In this document: one piece after another, positions 13,401 through 24,954 of the stretch | How positions within the stretch are numbered: the first letter of the stretch is position 1 | Layout: each line of letters opens with the position of its first letter | DNA from: Elysia crispata | Taxonomy: Eukaryota; Mollusca; Gastropoda; Plakobranchidae | DNA length: 64,000 nt | NCBI GenBank assembly: GCA_033675545.1 | Contig: JAWDGP010005686.1 | Span: forward strand, 897,501-961,500 | Direction of reading: 5' to 3' | Notes under the pieces: model-generated | What the model was told of the DNA's origin: nothing | What the model saw: only the letters and a program-made list of their open reading frames with translations | Databases searched by the model: none | Made by a program: the position numbers and the translations under genes

Positions 13401-15589
13401 TACAAAAGTTTTAAATTAAGTCTGGTGGTGCCCAAAGTATACTAGAATGAAAACAGTTATCCAACATTTTGAAAAAAAAACCAACAACAAAACTCTGTAT
13501 ATATTATGGTGAAGAGTGACTATGTTGCTCACGAAAGGCAACAATAACATTTATAGTCAATCTAAGAAGTGCAATTTCATTTTTCTGATAAAAAGTTTTA
13601 AAGGAGCAGATGTTTTTTTTTCTTCTTTCTTTTTTAATTAAATGCATTCTAAGTTTAGAAATGATGAAATACATAAAAAAAGAATATCATTTAAATATGG
13701 CTTCTGTGAGATGACAAGTGATAAAATGGTGACAGTATGATTTAGGAAAAAAAAGAATAAAGAAAATCGAAATGGCTGGGCAATATTCAGCAAAAATGAT
13801 TTTAATCCGACATTTTATGCTCTACATAAAATTCAAGTTGTTAGCTACTTTTCTTCAAAGTTTCCACACTACTCAGTTTATTTTTGTTGTGTTTTGATAT
13901 TCACTTTCTAGTTTAACTATATGGTAATAGATGCAGTGATAATTGCAATGTGATTTGAAAAAGTTGTGTATTTACATTAGTACAAAACTTCTACTTTTAT
14001 AAACTGAAGAAATGCTTCAAAATCAAGTTTTATTCTTTTCCAATCCATGTCAATTTATTGAACAGATGAAATGTTATGTATTTTAACAACGACTCATTTC
14101 GTCCACTGTCTTTTTAGCAGGTAGCACTAATGTTGACGTTTTACACAATCCATAATCTTATACATGTGCAATTTGAATTCCTAGTCACAATCAATATTTA
14201 TTATTCTAAATTCACATTTTTTATACTTTCATAGAGTTGTGATTATATTTTAAATATTTAAGTCTATTGTGTAGCATTTTCAGAAAACACCTGCCCCTCT
14301 TAGGTATATTGCTGCTGATGTATTTGAATCCGTCCATTTTGTGCAATGGTATTGTCTTCAATTGCTGACAATTTTTCATTTTTTTTATATTTTAGGAAAC
14401 TTCTTTTTTTTCATTAAAGGGTGCTTACAGAATTAATGCTGGTTTAGTATTTCCAGATGTGAAATAGTTCAGCACATTTGCAAACATCATTGAAGATATG
14501 ATAATGAAATGCATCAGCTTTTGCAAATCTTAATTTCTTCTTTTTTTTTTTATTAGTCTCAACTTTTAATAATTTGTTTGGACACTTGGGCACACAAAAT
14601 AAATTCATACGTAGCATTTATGATATGTATAAAAAATCCTCTAATATTACGATTATATTTGTGGTTTTACAATGCTGTTTTTTATTGCCATGTAAACAAT
14701 TGTGAGATTTATTTTACCGAAATTGTTTTGCCCATTAATATGGCCTACCATAAAAAGTAGCAATGTATAAGTTGTAAGAAATATAAATATATACATGTAC
14801 ATCTAAAATAAGTAAACTTTAGAAAAATATGAAAAAAGAAGGGAGCAATCTTAATAATTCAAACCCTAATGGCCAAAGGATAAGGATGTTCAACATCAAA
14901 GAGAGAATTCGCTAAGATTAAAGGACTTGCATTAATTCAGTTGGAAACTAGTGAGCAGCAATTTAGTAATTTCTTTAGGTACATTCATTGTTTTGCTAAC
15001 AAATATGTTTTTACTAATGAAACATCTAAACTTTTTAACATGGGCCTATTTTCACTAAATGAGTCTTTTATACCATTATTGATAAGTCTTTACTGGGATT
15101 ATAAAAAATATTTCCACATGCATGGTCTCTTTTTGAGTGAATATGAAAAGAACTTATGCTATAGTTTACAAAGCTCATTCACATTTGGAAAAAAAGAAGA
15201 GTAAACTTCAGAAAACATGTCTTTCATGATTTATAGTTTTGCTTCATGAATAGCAGAAAAAAAGACAATTCATGTACTTTTTTTTTAAATTAAAAAAGTT
15301 TCTTTTTGTTAAAGAGAGGATGACAATTTGCTTTTAAAAACAGGAATCTTTTACTTCTGAGCAGACTATAGTTATTCATTAGAGAAATTGAAAATCTTAC
15401 GATTCACGAATTTTATGTTTGAATTCTGGTTTCTCTTTTTGCAATAAATTGGTGTTGTCTTTGCATTTCAAAACAAGCATGCTGTTTTAATTCCTTCCAA
15501 TTATTTCTACATGTAATTATTAAGTGCGTTTTTTAACCCTTTATCTTGAATTTAATTTTATTTCTATATTGACCTGTGTATGATTACCT

Positions 15590-15590
<1 letters not shown>
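10447..15590. other. 3' UTR and AT-rich spacer
   Basis: The first AATAAA after the Sel1-repeat stop is at 10875-10880, so the UTR is probably at least 430 bp. The rest is AT-rich with many short stop-broken frames. Apart from the minus-strand open frame at 12043-12396 I see no gene. Confidence 0.6.
12043..12396 (-). CDS. Unrecognised open frame with a Cys-x2-Cys motif (possible exon remnant)
   Basis: A 117-residue frame on the minus strand, longer than most random frames nearby and with normal amino-acid composition. The middle reads ...ISKDEAIYAPLICNTCYSKL..., which resembles the second half of a zinc-binding domain at the N-terminus of some transposon-derived proteins. An in-frame stop lies two codons upstream of the ATG, so the missing first half would have to come from another exon. 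I do not recognise the rest. It could be a fragment of a decayed element or chance. Low confidence. Confidence 0.25.
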   Translation of the reverse strand: MRTQIFEDKRLNATTQQCVHHMKTILNLVHIDISKDEAIYAPLICNTCYSKLQHFVQNTATERSLSLHCYAQLKTVIFGASLIPCIPSSECPLSAYTFPLGKEEEGKMLQIQGKTYQ

Positions 15591-15671
<81 letters not shown>

Positions 15672-15710
15672 CTCTGTCTCTTTCTCCCTGTCTGTCCGTC
15701 TGTCTGTCTT

Positions 15711-15783
<73 letters not shown>
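15591..15783. repeat. (CT)n-(CTGT)n-(CT)n compound microsatellite
   Basis: About 75 bp of CT, a short mixed bridge, about 60 bp of the tetranucleotide CTGT, then another short CT run. Reading frames across it on both strands encode only Leu/Ser or Arg/Glu repeats and are not genes. From here to about 16290 I see no coding sequence. Confidence 0.95.
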
Positions 15784-15784
<1 letters not shown>

Positions 15785-16291
15785 CAACTCCATTTCCCCT
15801 ATTTATCTCGAGTTTCAAAGTGAACCTAAGCAACATTAAAAAACAAAAACAACAACAAAAAAAAAAAAAAAAAAAAGAAAAACGAAAGCAAAAAGAAGCA
15901 ACAAAAATCAACCCGAAAAAAAAAATGTATATATATACACACACACTTACATATATGAGGAAAACTTCTAGGGCGATTTCATATTTCACTAATTGTATGC
16001 CAGGTCTCTGAAGTTATAATAATTACTTATAAACGTACTTTCATCTCGTCTAAATCAGTAACAGCATACAACCAGGACAAGCGCCAAATGCGTTGCCAAG
16101 TCGATATACATATCTTAATCTAGAAAAAAAAAAAAACAATTAAAAAAAAATTAGAACATGATTTATTCTGCTCTGGTTCAAAATTTTACAAATTGTTTTT
16201 CTACAGTTTTTATTATTTTATTTTGGAGGTGAAAAAAAGAAAAACAAATTCTTGTACCGGCACCAGCCTGATCTACTTGCGCTATAGCATT

Positions 16292-16323
16292 CTCATGTCA
16301 TCTGGTAAAACCTGGTAATTCCA
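16292..16323 (+). repeat. Left terminal inverted repeat of the 3.8-kb transposon
   Basis: Matches the reverse complement of 20045-20076 at 29 of 32 positions. Preceded directly by CATT. Confidence 0.8.
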
Positions 16324-16584
16324 ATTTTTGAAAAATATCAAAGTTGGCTTTTTTCCTACTTACTAGGTTTTAACCCTTCATTATATACTAAACATTTGTA
16401 AAAATCATCGTCCTAACCTGAGATATTCGTCTGGAAGAACCTAGTAAGTGCGCCTTCTTTAGGTGAAATATTAATGTTTATCAGGAAAAACCACGATTTA
16501 ATTGTTGTGTTACCCTTAAAAAAATGGCTGCGCCCATGTCTTAGGATTTTGTTTTAGATTTGAGATCAAGGTAAACGATAAAAA

Positions 16585-19561
16585 ATGATGTCTAGAGGTA
16601 AATATTTAGTTCAACTAGCCCATAAGAAAAAATTAGAGTCAAAAAATGGAACAGCATTAAACAATACAGCAGTTGAGACCCTTGACAAGCAACTGCACTC
16701 TCAACAAGGAACAGAAAGAACGGCTCGACCTCATCCTCCTGATGAAATTGAAAGGTAAGGATAATCTAGATTCTAAGCCTTGAAATAGATCTAGTATTTT
16801 AAATGTTATTCTAAATCTAACTAGATATGGTATTGATTAATGAGATAAAGTATTCCACTTCAAATGTTGAATATGGCAGATTTATATCTAGATCTATCCC
16901 TAGGCAGTAGGCTGGCCTAGGCTAGCTACTTACTAACTAAGGCCGTAAGGGAGAACAAAATTTTGGTTTCTTTTGACTGCTGATTTTTAAATCTTTTTTG
17001 GGTTGAAATCTTGATTTTGCATACTCATGTGGTTTTTATTCTTTAAAGCTAGTTTATTTAGAGATCTATATCTAGAAAGTGGTTCTAAGTGAATTGAAAT
17101 AGGCCTAATCAACTCAGACTATACATGTATGATCATGTTTTTGTGTGTTTTATAAATTAATTATGATGTCTGATGGCGAGTTTGCTCATGTATGTTTTGT
17201 TCTTCAATATACAGCTCCACAGATACCACTGAGGGTTCTGCCCATAGGCCTACACCAGAAGACAGCTTGACTACTGAATCCATAACAACCAATGAGGTGA
17301 TCAGTGAAACTGCAGCAACAGCGCAAAAACCGATAAGGTAAGAGTTTTACTAAATGATAGCGAAAGTTCATTAAAAAAAAAAACAAATCAGAACAAAAAT
17401 ACAACGAAATAACATAGTCCTTTTCCCAGTCATACTGCACCTCTCTCTTACATTCAGCATGGCGAAATGGTTAAGGTGTCGGACTAGTAATCTGTTGAAT
17501 CAAGTTGATTGAGGTTCAAAGCCGACACTAACAGCTGCATGAGATGTTTGCTAATATAAATGAGTTGAGAATGCTTATGGAATGTTCTTGGCCTGTCGGG
17601 GAAGTAACTGTAAAGTCTTGAGCCTGAGATCCTATAAATACTTTAACTTTCACATGTTTTTTTAGTACCTGGCATTTAAAATAGACGGTTATGGTTTAAG
17701 GAAAAGTATTATTTTTTTAAATACAAAATATGATGCCTTTTTATATAATCATTTGTTGTAGTAATTTGCTAGAAATTAAAGATAAATATTTTCTTCTGCA
17801 TTGAAAAGTTCAAAACAATGATTTGTTTTGTATCCATTAGACCGTTATATAATAAATTTTAACAGGATATTTTGCAACATCTCAACCCTACCCCATCTCC
17901 TAAACTACAGGAAGAGACGTAGAGATGAAGAGGAAAAGCAACAACACTTGAAGGAGAAGTACATCCTACTTGATGGTTGTGTTGAGACCTGTCGACGGGG
18001 ATGCTCTTCAAAGATGACAGAAGAACAACGCAGAGCAATCAACACAGCATATTGGGAGTTAACCTTTTCAGAACGAAGATTATGGCTCGATAGTCACATT
18101 CTTGTTGAGGATGTAAAAAGAAGAAAAAGCTCTGTTTTTAACCCTAGTTGAAAACAATCTCTAACGTTTTCCTTGCCTTTGGCACTGACCAAAATGAGTG
18201 TTTGTAAAACAATGTTTTTAAGAACTTTAGGGCTTAAGACAGATGGTGTGGTCACTGAGTTTTTGAAAAAAAAGAGATCAGGTTCACTGACCCAACTGAA
18301 AACTGATAATCGAGGCAAGGCAACCCCGCAAACTAAGTTAGATGATGATTTGATTGTAGAACATATTAATTCCTACCATCCACAGGTCAGTCACTACGAT
18401 CTAAATAATGCCCCCAACAGAAGGTATCTAGATCCTCATCTGACCATTACTGATATGTGGAAACACTACAATGACATCCACCCTGAAAGAAAAATTAGTT
18501 ACATTGCTCATCAACGCATTTTTACAAAGGAGAAGATAAGCTTTGGAAAACCCTCACAGGATGATTGTGACTTGTGTGCGAAGTACAAATCCCACTGCGA
18601 GGAAAATTCAAGCAGTGATCACGATTCACTTTCATGTGAAATGTGCCAGTTAGGAAAGGTGCACGAAGCAGATGCTTCTGAAGCCCGAGACAATTATAGG
18701 CGAGACCGCGAAGAGGTCTTAGATGACACGCAATATTTGCTGCTGACATGCAGAAGGTAATCCTTCTACTCAAAATGACTCTCAAAGAGCATTTTTTTTG
18801 TTAGCAGGCTAGTAACCTTTAACGAAACTTTTGCTTCTTGAAACAATACCACCGATTATGTTGTGTTATGGCATGAAGGCATAGCTGGGAGGTGTGCTTC
18901 AGATGTTGCTTCTGCTTACATGAAATGCATTAACTTGTGTGAGAAAGACAATGTTGTATTCTGGGCAGACAATTGTACTGGTCAGAATAAGAACTGGGTT
19001 TTATTCACAGTCTTGTGTTAGTGTGTTAACCAAAATTGGGGACCCAAGACAATCAATCTCAAATTTTTAGAAAGGGGTCACACTTTTATGCGCGCAGATA
19101 GTATACATGGCAACATAGGGAGTGCAATGAGAAAGCGTCCCAACATCTACACCTTTGATGATTTTGTTGATGTTTGTGACGGATCAGCAAAAAAGATCAA
19201 ACCTGTCACATTAGGAGTCCATGACTTCTATGAGTTTGAAGATGGGCACAGGGCACGCACATCTAAAACGGTGACGTTGCCACTTCTGAACAAAGTTAAA
19301 GTTGTTAAATTTCAATCAGGGTCTCGATCAATGTGGTTCAAAAACAATTTCAATGGCCAGTTTGAGGAAGTAGACTTTCTAAAACCAAAATTTAAAATTG
19401 ATGTTGGGGTACAAGTGAAATCCAGACCAAGGGGCATTTCCACTGCAAAGCGACAAAACATATTGAACCTTCTCCAGGCTGCCCCTCCTGCTAAAAGAAA
19501 ATTCTGGATGGAGGTCACCATAAATGATGAAACTAATGATCTTGTCGATAATTTCAACTAA
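16585..19561 (+). pseudogene. Decayed transposase-like gene of the DNCTGQNKN (DUF7869-type) family
   Basis: Three exons keep correct splice sites and phases: 16585-16754, 17215-17337 and 17911-19561. Exon 3 shows family landmarks in order: a C...C..GC motif followed by TEEQRRAINTAYWEL and RLWLDSHI; VCKTMFLRTLG; a cysteine cluster CDLCAKYKSHC and CEMC; YVVLWHEGIAGR; FWADNCTGQNKNW; and LERGHTFMRADSIHG. I associate this series with proteins annotated as DUF7869. The acidic and His residues could form an RNase H-like catalytic core (inference). The frame is broken by a stop at 18149-18151, a one-base loss near 18736, a compensating extra T in the T-run at 18792-18799, and stops at 18839-18841 and 19019-19021. 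Because introns are retained, it decayed in place rather than arising from a processed transcript. It lies within the inverted ends of the 3.8-kb element, which marks it as that element's transposase. Confidence 0.8.
17460..17660 (+). mobile_element. tRNA-Ser-derived SINE
   Basis: The head resembles a type II tRNA. The A box TGGCGAAATGG at 17460-17470 matches the consensus at 10 of 11 positions, and the B box GGTTCAAAGCC at 17513-17523 is perfect. An anticodon arm GGACTAGTAATCT resembles tRNA-Ser(GCT), and an extra variable arm sits between. A body unrelated to tRNA follows (TTCTTGGCCTGTCGGGG...). The acceptor stem is degenerate, so it is a SINE rather than a working tRNA gene. It lies in the second intron of the transposase pseudogene; the right end is approximate. 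Confidence 0.65.
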
Positions 19562-20044
19562 TGCAAACAGTGAATCAAAATAGAAATAAACTATGTCACA
19601 TAAAGTGTCCTTTTAAATCATTTTTGTTCTTGTGTTCATCATTTGAGATTCAACGTGTTTTACGATTGAAAGGTTGTGATCTGGTTCAACAAAAATAAAA
19701 TAAAATTGCATAAGAAACTTCTAGTAAGGTACAAAATAGGCACATTTTATTAGATATGGGAAGTGCACATTTTTTTTACAATTATTGCTCTAGTCTGCAT
19801 AAAGATCTATTCACTTACTAGGTTTTTGCAGATCAACGCTTACACATTTTATTCACTAATATCTGGTAAAACATAGTAAGTCTAATAGCACCTAAAATTT
19901 TAAGAAAATGAGGAAATAAAAATTTTCACAAGAAAGCAATAGCTTTGAACATGAAACAATCGCACAATATACGCCTAAACTATACACCGGTGCTTAATCC
20001 CAAGGGGAAGCGAATTTTCCTTGTTTTCTCAAAATTCTAGCTGA

Positions 20045-20076
20045 TGGAGTTACTAGGTTTTTCCAGATGACATGAG
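20045..20076 (-). repeat. Right terminal inverted repeat of the 3.8-kb transposon
   Basis: Reverse complement of the left end, 29 of 32 identical. Followed directly by CATT at 20077-20080. Confidence 0.8.
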
Positions 20077-20080
20077 CATT

Positions 20081-23000
20081 GCGAGACGTTATTTTTTTGT
20101 TGCTATGGTGAGTTATCCCCTCTGCGCATGACACTAAGGTACAGGAAGTTAGATACACACAAACAAACCTCCCGTCGAAATCCATGAAAATTAATTGATC
20201 TGCAGAATCGGCGACCCACTGCGCATCAAATTTCTCTCTAAACCTTGCTAAGGCGGAACTTTTTTAAGTTTGAAAGAAAAAAACTACTATAAATATGGTA
20301 ATTAGTATATATATGGTTGTACTAAAGTCAAGTATTAATTTAGATCTAGATCCTTATACGGTTTAAGGTTCCAGGTCGGGTGCTACTAGTCTAGATCTAG
20401 ATCTAGATTCGTATTCAAAACATTTTGGAGTTAACGCACACGTAAAATTAGCGACCTGTCTTTATAACGATAGCGTTATCTACGATGTATTCAGAAGATT
20501 TTTTAACGTCATCGTAAACACCGCCGTATTCAGAGCATTTGCCTAACGGTAGCGTTAAAATAATGACCGACATAATTAATTTATCATTTACTTTTGGCGT
20601 GTTTTGCAAAAAATTGTCACTTTTCACCCGGAAGTTAAGGCTGTTGCCTTGTTTACATTTCATATCGGGCTTGACAACGATGTTTAATGTATAGAAAAAA
20701 ACTGTTTGGAACATTATGCAGATTAATGGTTCTTGTTCTAGCTGCAACCCAAGGATGAAACTGTTGTTTAAAAAATATATATATAGTCTTTGCTTTAACA
20801 TAGTGTCCCTCATCTGATCTAACAAAGAGCTAGATCTAGATTTAAATCTAAGCTTATTTAGACCTACAATCATAACAATGCCTGCAGTTAATCTAGACTT
20901 TGGAAACTCAATGCAATGCGTTGTAAGATGTTGCGGAACAATAATTGCTGTTCAGAATCGAGTCCAAGAGTAAATCTTTAGTTAACTAAATTCCCAGCAT
21001 GTTATCTCTCATTCGATTTATATAAGGGTTATGTCTAGATCTAGATCCAGGCCTTAAAGCAAACCTGTGTCTGTACCTAGATCTAGATCTAGATCTAAAT
21101 TACAATTTATTAAGGTAAAGTAAGAGGCCTATGCATAATTACTCTTTGACTGAGTCTAAATAACCTAAAGGACCACATAGACTACGTTATTTGTTCAATT
21201 TCATATGAGTAAAATGTTTCCAATCATTATAGCCCATACCAAGTTTTTTTTCAAGATTTAGATGGGAAAGGCCCTTCATTGATGTCCATTGGTAGTAATG
21301 CTACTGCAAATGGTTATAATATTAATTATAAAAGTGTAAAAAAAAAAAAAAGAAGATTTGGACTTGTAGCAATACTTTCTCTTAATTCAGCTAACATTAG
21401 GATGAATTTAAAAAATTAACATCCCTTGGATTGACTACCTTTTTATGTATATTATAGCTCTTTTCCTTGTTACTCTCATTTTCCAATTTATTTAGAAAAG
21501 TCTTTACAGATTATGATTATAAATGAAAAGCATAGGTGAAAACATTCTACTACTTCTAGGTATAAAATACCCTCTCTCATGGGCATAACATACTCATTAT
21601 TTTTTTTTTAATTTGTACATTTACTCTTTTTAATAATTATTCACAAAAATTAATGATGTAAAATGTGTGTTCTACGCCTGGTTTGTATTAAAAAAAAAAA
21701 AAAAGCTCAATTGAGATGAAATTAAATAATACTGAAATAATACAGTATCTTAGGCACTACATAAAAGTGCTTGCAATTGACCTCCTTTAATTTAATCCAA
21801 CTCTTTTAACAGCAACTACGTATAAATACATTTTTAAAGTCTGTGGTCCCCCACCTCTTTTGCTATCCATATACCAATACTTTGAAAAATCAATTTTAAA
21901 ACTTGATCAATTTTTCAAAAAGTGCAACATTGTTCACAGATTTTCAATCTATGTGCATTTAAAAATATATAAATCTTTTTGTTCTTTTTTTAGAGGAGTA
22001 TAATATTTGAAATGTTTAGTGGCCAGCTTGTTAAGTTGAAGGAACAATAAACACAATCTTTTTAAAACTGGATAGAAAGAAGTTATTTATAAGCAAGTCT
22101 TTGAACAGAAACTTTTAGCCATTACTAAATGACTTCTCTTTCTCTTACATGTATTGTTAGTTTATAATTATGTTTTTTATAATCTGAATAAAGAAAAATC
22201 AGCAACATATAATTTGACATCAGCATGTGCAATTTCAACAATATTCAGTTTCTATCACAGTTTTAATTTGCTTAATTCAATGTCTTTTTAAAATATCACT
22301 GCTCACTTCAGTAAATTTTCTTTAGGATAATTAATCATTTAAATGATTCAAGACAATACATTTTGCACTTCTGCAAAATGATATTCGCTTATATACATAT
22401 AGTCTACATGTAGTGGGTAAATCTTGTAAATTGCTTTTCAATTTAGAACATTGGAATAAAAAAGTTCATTTTTACTGCATGAAATTTATTCATAAGTTTG
22501 TTGAGCTGCCTGTTTTCTGTCTCTGTAACTTGTTGAAGGTACTGGAGGAAAACAATAAGATCTCCACTCTTTATTTATTGAAAATTGCAGATTGAAAAAG
22601 TTGAATAACATAACAAAGTGATGCATTTCAAAAGAAAAGTAATACTTTTGTATTTCATGGTAAATAAAACGTTTTGGTTACCTAAATTTCACCAAGAAAA
22701 AAAAGATTGACTCTATGTACCATTTGCAAAGTCCAATATTGAAATCGCTTCGTTTTGAGAGATTTCATTTTCTAAAATCATTTGGCTTTTTTTTCCGAAT
22801 GAGCAATAATCTTAAATACCCTGGTGAATAAGGAATGAAATATTTTTTTAAATAATGGCTTCCATTGGGCTTGATTTAAAAAAATGTCTTAATTCTAAAA
22901 GAAAGCCTAAGGCAAAATCTCATGACTTCAATAATGATTGATGATTAAGTTCATTTAAAAAATCAGTTTACCAAAGTATAAGAGAGCAATATATACATGT

Positions 23001-23187
23001 ATATATCTTCAAATCTGACTATAATTATTTTTTGAATCTCTTATTTTTTTTTTTAAAAGTGTGCTCACTTTTTGTTATAATGCATAAATTTAGAAGTTAT
23101 GGGTTTTTGGGGATAATGTTTTTATTTTCTATGAAGCTGGACTAATCAGGGCTGATATGTAAAAACATTTTTTTAAAGTAAGAGCAA
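20081..23187. other. AT-rich gene-free stretch
   Basis: No credible coding sequence. The minus-strand frame at 20448-20873 overlaps repeat-like sequence and shows no family I know. Several TAGATC clusters occur (about 20341, 20390-20408, 20830, 21034, 21077-21097). Confidence 0.6.
20455..20562. repeat. Repeat with paired (C)GTATTCAGA blocks, copy A
   Basis: Contains two blocks, GTATTCAGAAG at about 20487 and CGTATTCAGAGC at about 20524, with ACGATAGCGTTA-type sequence around them. The same combination occurs inverted at 24836-24932. It may be a MITE remnant or one end of a larger element. Confidence 0.45.
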
Positions 23188-23188
23188 A

Positions 23189-23400
<212 letters not shown>

Positions 23401-23824
23401 ATTATAATGATGTTAATGAGGTTTAAAAAAGAAACAAACAGAGAAAATAAAAAGAATATTATCTCAAGAACTGTGGAACTCATGCATTTTGAAAACTGGT
23501 TTGTATAATCACCACAAAATAAACCATGTACTTCTCTTTTCATAATTTCAATCATGGATGTGCCTACTTCCATTTGAATTAGGAAAATGCCAGCGTTGAA
23601 TTTTGAGACAATTTTTAATACATACATCAGTCTCACAATATGCTAATAACTGCTGGAAAATGAGAATTTGTAAAGAAAACCTTACTATCTAAGTATCTTG
23701 CCCTCTGTCAGTAAGTTCGTCTGCTGCCTCTCTCTCTTTTTCTGTCTTCCTGTCTCGCTTACTTTCTTTTCTCTTTACTTTGGTGATATGTAGATACATT
23801 TAAAGAGAAAAACGAGAGAAACAA

Positions 23825-23828
<4 letters not shown>

Positions 23829-23920
<92 letters not shown>
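23829..23920. repeat. (GA)n microsatellite
   Basis: About 45 GA units after a short GA-rich lead-in. Confidence 0.95.
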
Positions 23921-23922
<2 letters not shown>

Positions 23923-24073
23923 GTTGAAAAGCTAGGAATTTCATTAAATTAATACTGTAGTCATAGTCTGCACGAGTCTGCAACTGTACAAAATCGCCAA
24001 AGGCATTTAACTTCATTTCAAGTAGTTTGAGTTCGATTGCAATTGCTCAGCCTTGATAAATGAATAAAGCTAA

Positions 24074-24078
<5 letters not shown>

Positions 24079-24128
<50 letters not shown>
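24079..24128. repeat. (CT)n microsatellite
   Basis: About 25 CT units, 160 bp after the previous GA tract and of opposite polarity, so the two can pair as an imperfect inverted repeat. Confidence 0.95.
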
Positions 24129-24132
<4 letters not shown>

Positions 24133-24835
24133 AAGTTTATACCATCTTGTAACGAAATTCTATTTCGTGGCTTACTGGATTATGTGGCGACAATTAAACT
24201 TAAACTACCGTACATGTAGGTTTAGTCTAATCATCATTCACCACTTTCAAATTCATAGATTCTGTAGTGTTTGCAGATCATCTTCGCAAAACATTTAACT
24301 TGCAATCTTTTTTGTTTTTTTTTTGTTACTGCAATTGACAAGATCCAATTTTCAATCTAGATCTAGGTCTAAGTCTAGCTAGTCTACATTTCAGATCACT
24401 TCTGTAGATCTAAGACTTCAGTAACTAAACTTATAGTATTGTCGATAGATTTTTTTCCTTTCCATCCCTTTTTTTTTTGTTTTGTTTTACCATTCACTCA
24501 CATTTGATTATTTTCCATTAATTGTAGCTGAGTAATAAAAAGGCATCAGATTTTATTCAACTCTTTTCTAATCTAGATCTAGATTTATAACAAAATATAT
24601 TTAAAGAATATAAAAAAAGTGCATTAAGTCTGTCTTGCAAACACTCCCAAAGCCACCATATTGGGAGAGAAAAACAATTCCTTGGTTACCAAAACGATAG
24701 GAAAGTGTTCGTCACCTAAGTCCATTAAAGCGATCGTAAAAATTTAAGGGTAGGCCTGAACCTATCGTTAACGCGATCGTTAGCTCTCTTTAAAAAGTCC
24801 TCCCTAAGGATAACCTAAGGACCGGTCGTTAGCGA

Positions 24836-24932
24836 AAATGTGCCTTCTGAATACGTCGTTAAATTAACGCATGCGTTAGCCAGTTAAGGACAACCTAACG
24901 ATAGCGTTGAATTCTTCTGAATACGGGCATAG
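24836..24932. repeat. Repeat with paired TCTGAATACG blocks, copy B (inverted)
   Basis: TTCTGAATACG occurs at about 24845 and again at about 24919, with AACGATAGCGTT between them. This is the inverse of copy A at 20455-20562. A TAGATC cluster follows at 24932-24954. Confidence 0.45.
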
Positions 24933-24954
24933 ATCTAGATCTAGATCTAGATCA

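Larger units (their letters stand above)
16292..20076 (+). mobile_element. 3.8-kb DNA transposon with TIRs, 4-bp TSD and subterminal repeats
   Basis: The ends 16292-16323 and 20045-20076 are inverted repeats of 32 bp with 29 identities; the outer block is CTCATGTCATCTGG. The tetranucleotide CATT lies immediately outside both ends (16288-16291 and 20077-20080), fitting a 4-bp target-site duplication. A 20-bp motif of the form TCTGGTAAAACCTAGTAAGT recurs three times near each end. On the left it is + (16301), - (16358-16374), + (16430-16449); on the right, read inward from the end, it is - (20048-20067), + (19862-19881), - (19813-19832). The order is therefore mirrored, as expected for transposase binding sites. 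Between the ends lies the spliced, decayed gene listed separately. A 4-bp duplication and a large spliced transposase are reported for the Sola superfamily, but I cannot confirm that assignment by eye. The copy is almost certainly immobile on its own. Confidence 0.75.

Noticed and set aside
17460..17532. Functional tRNA gene
   Set aside because: The acceptor stem does not pair and the sequence continues into a SINE-like body, so a tRNA-derived SINE fits better.
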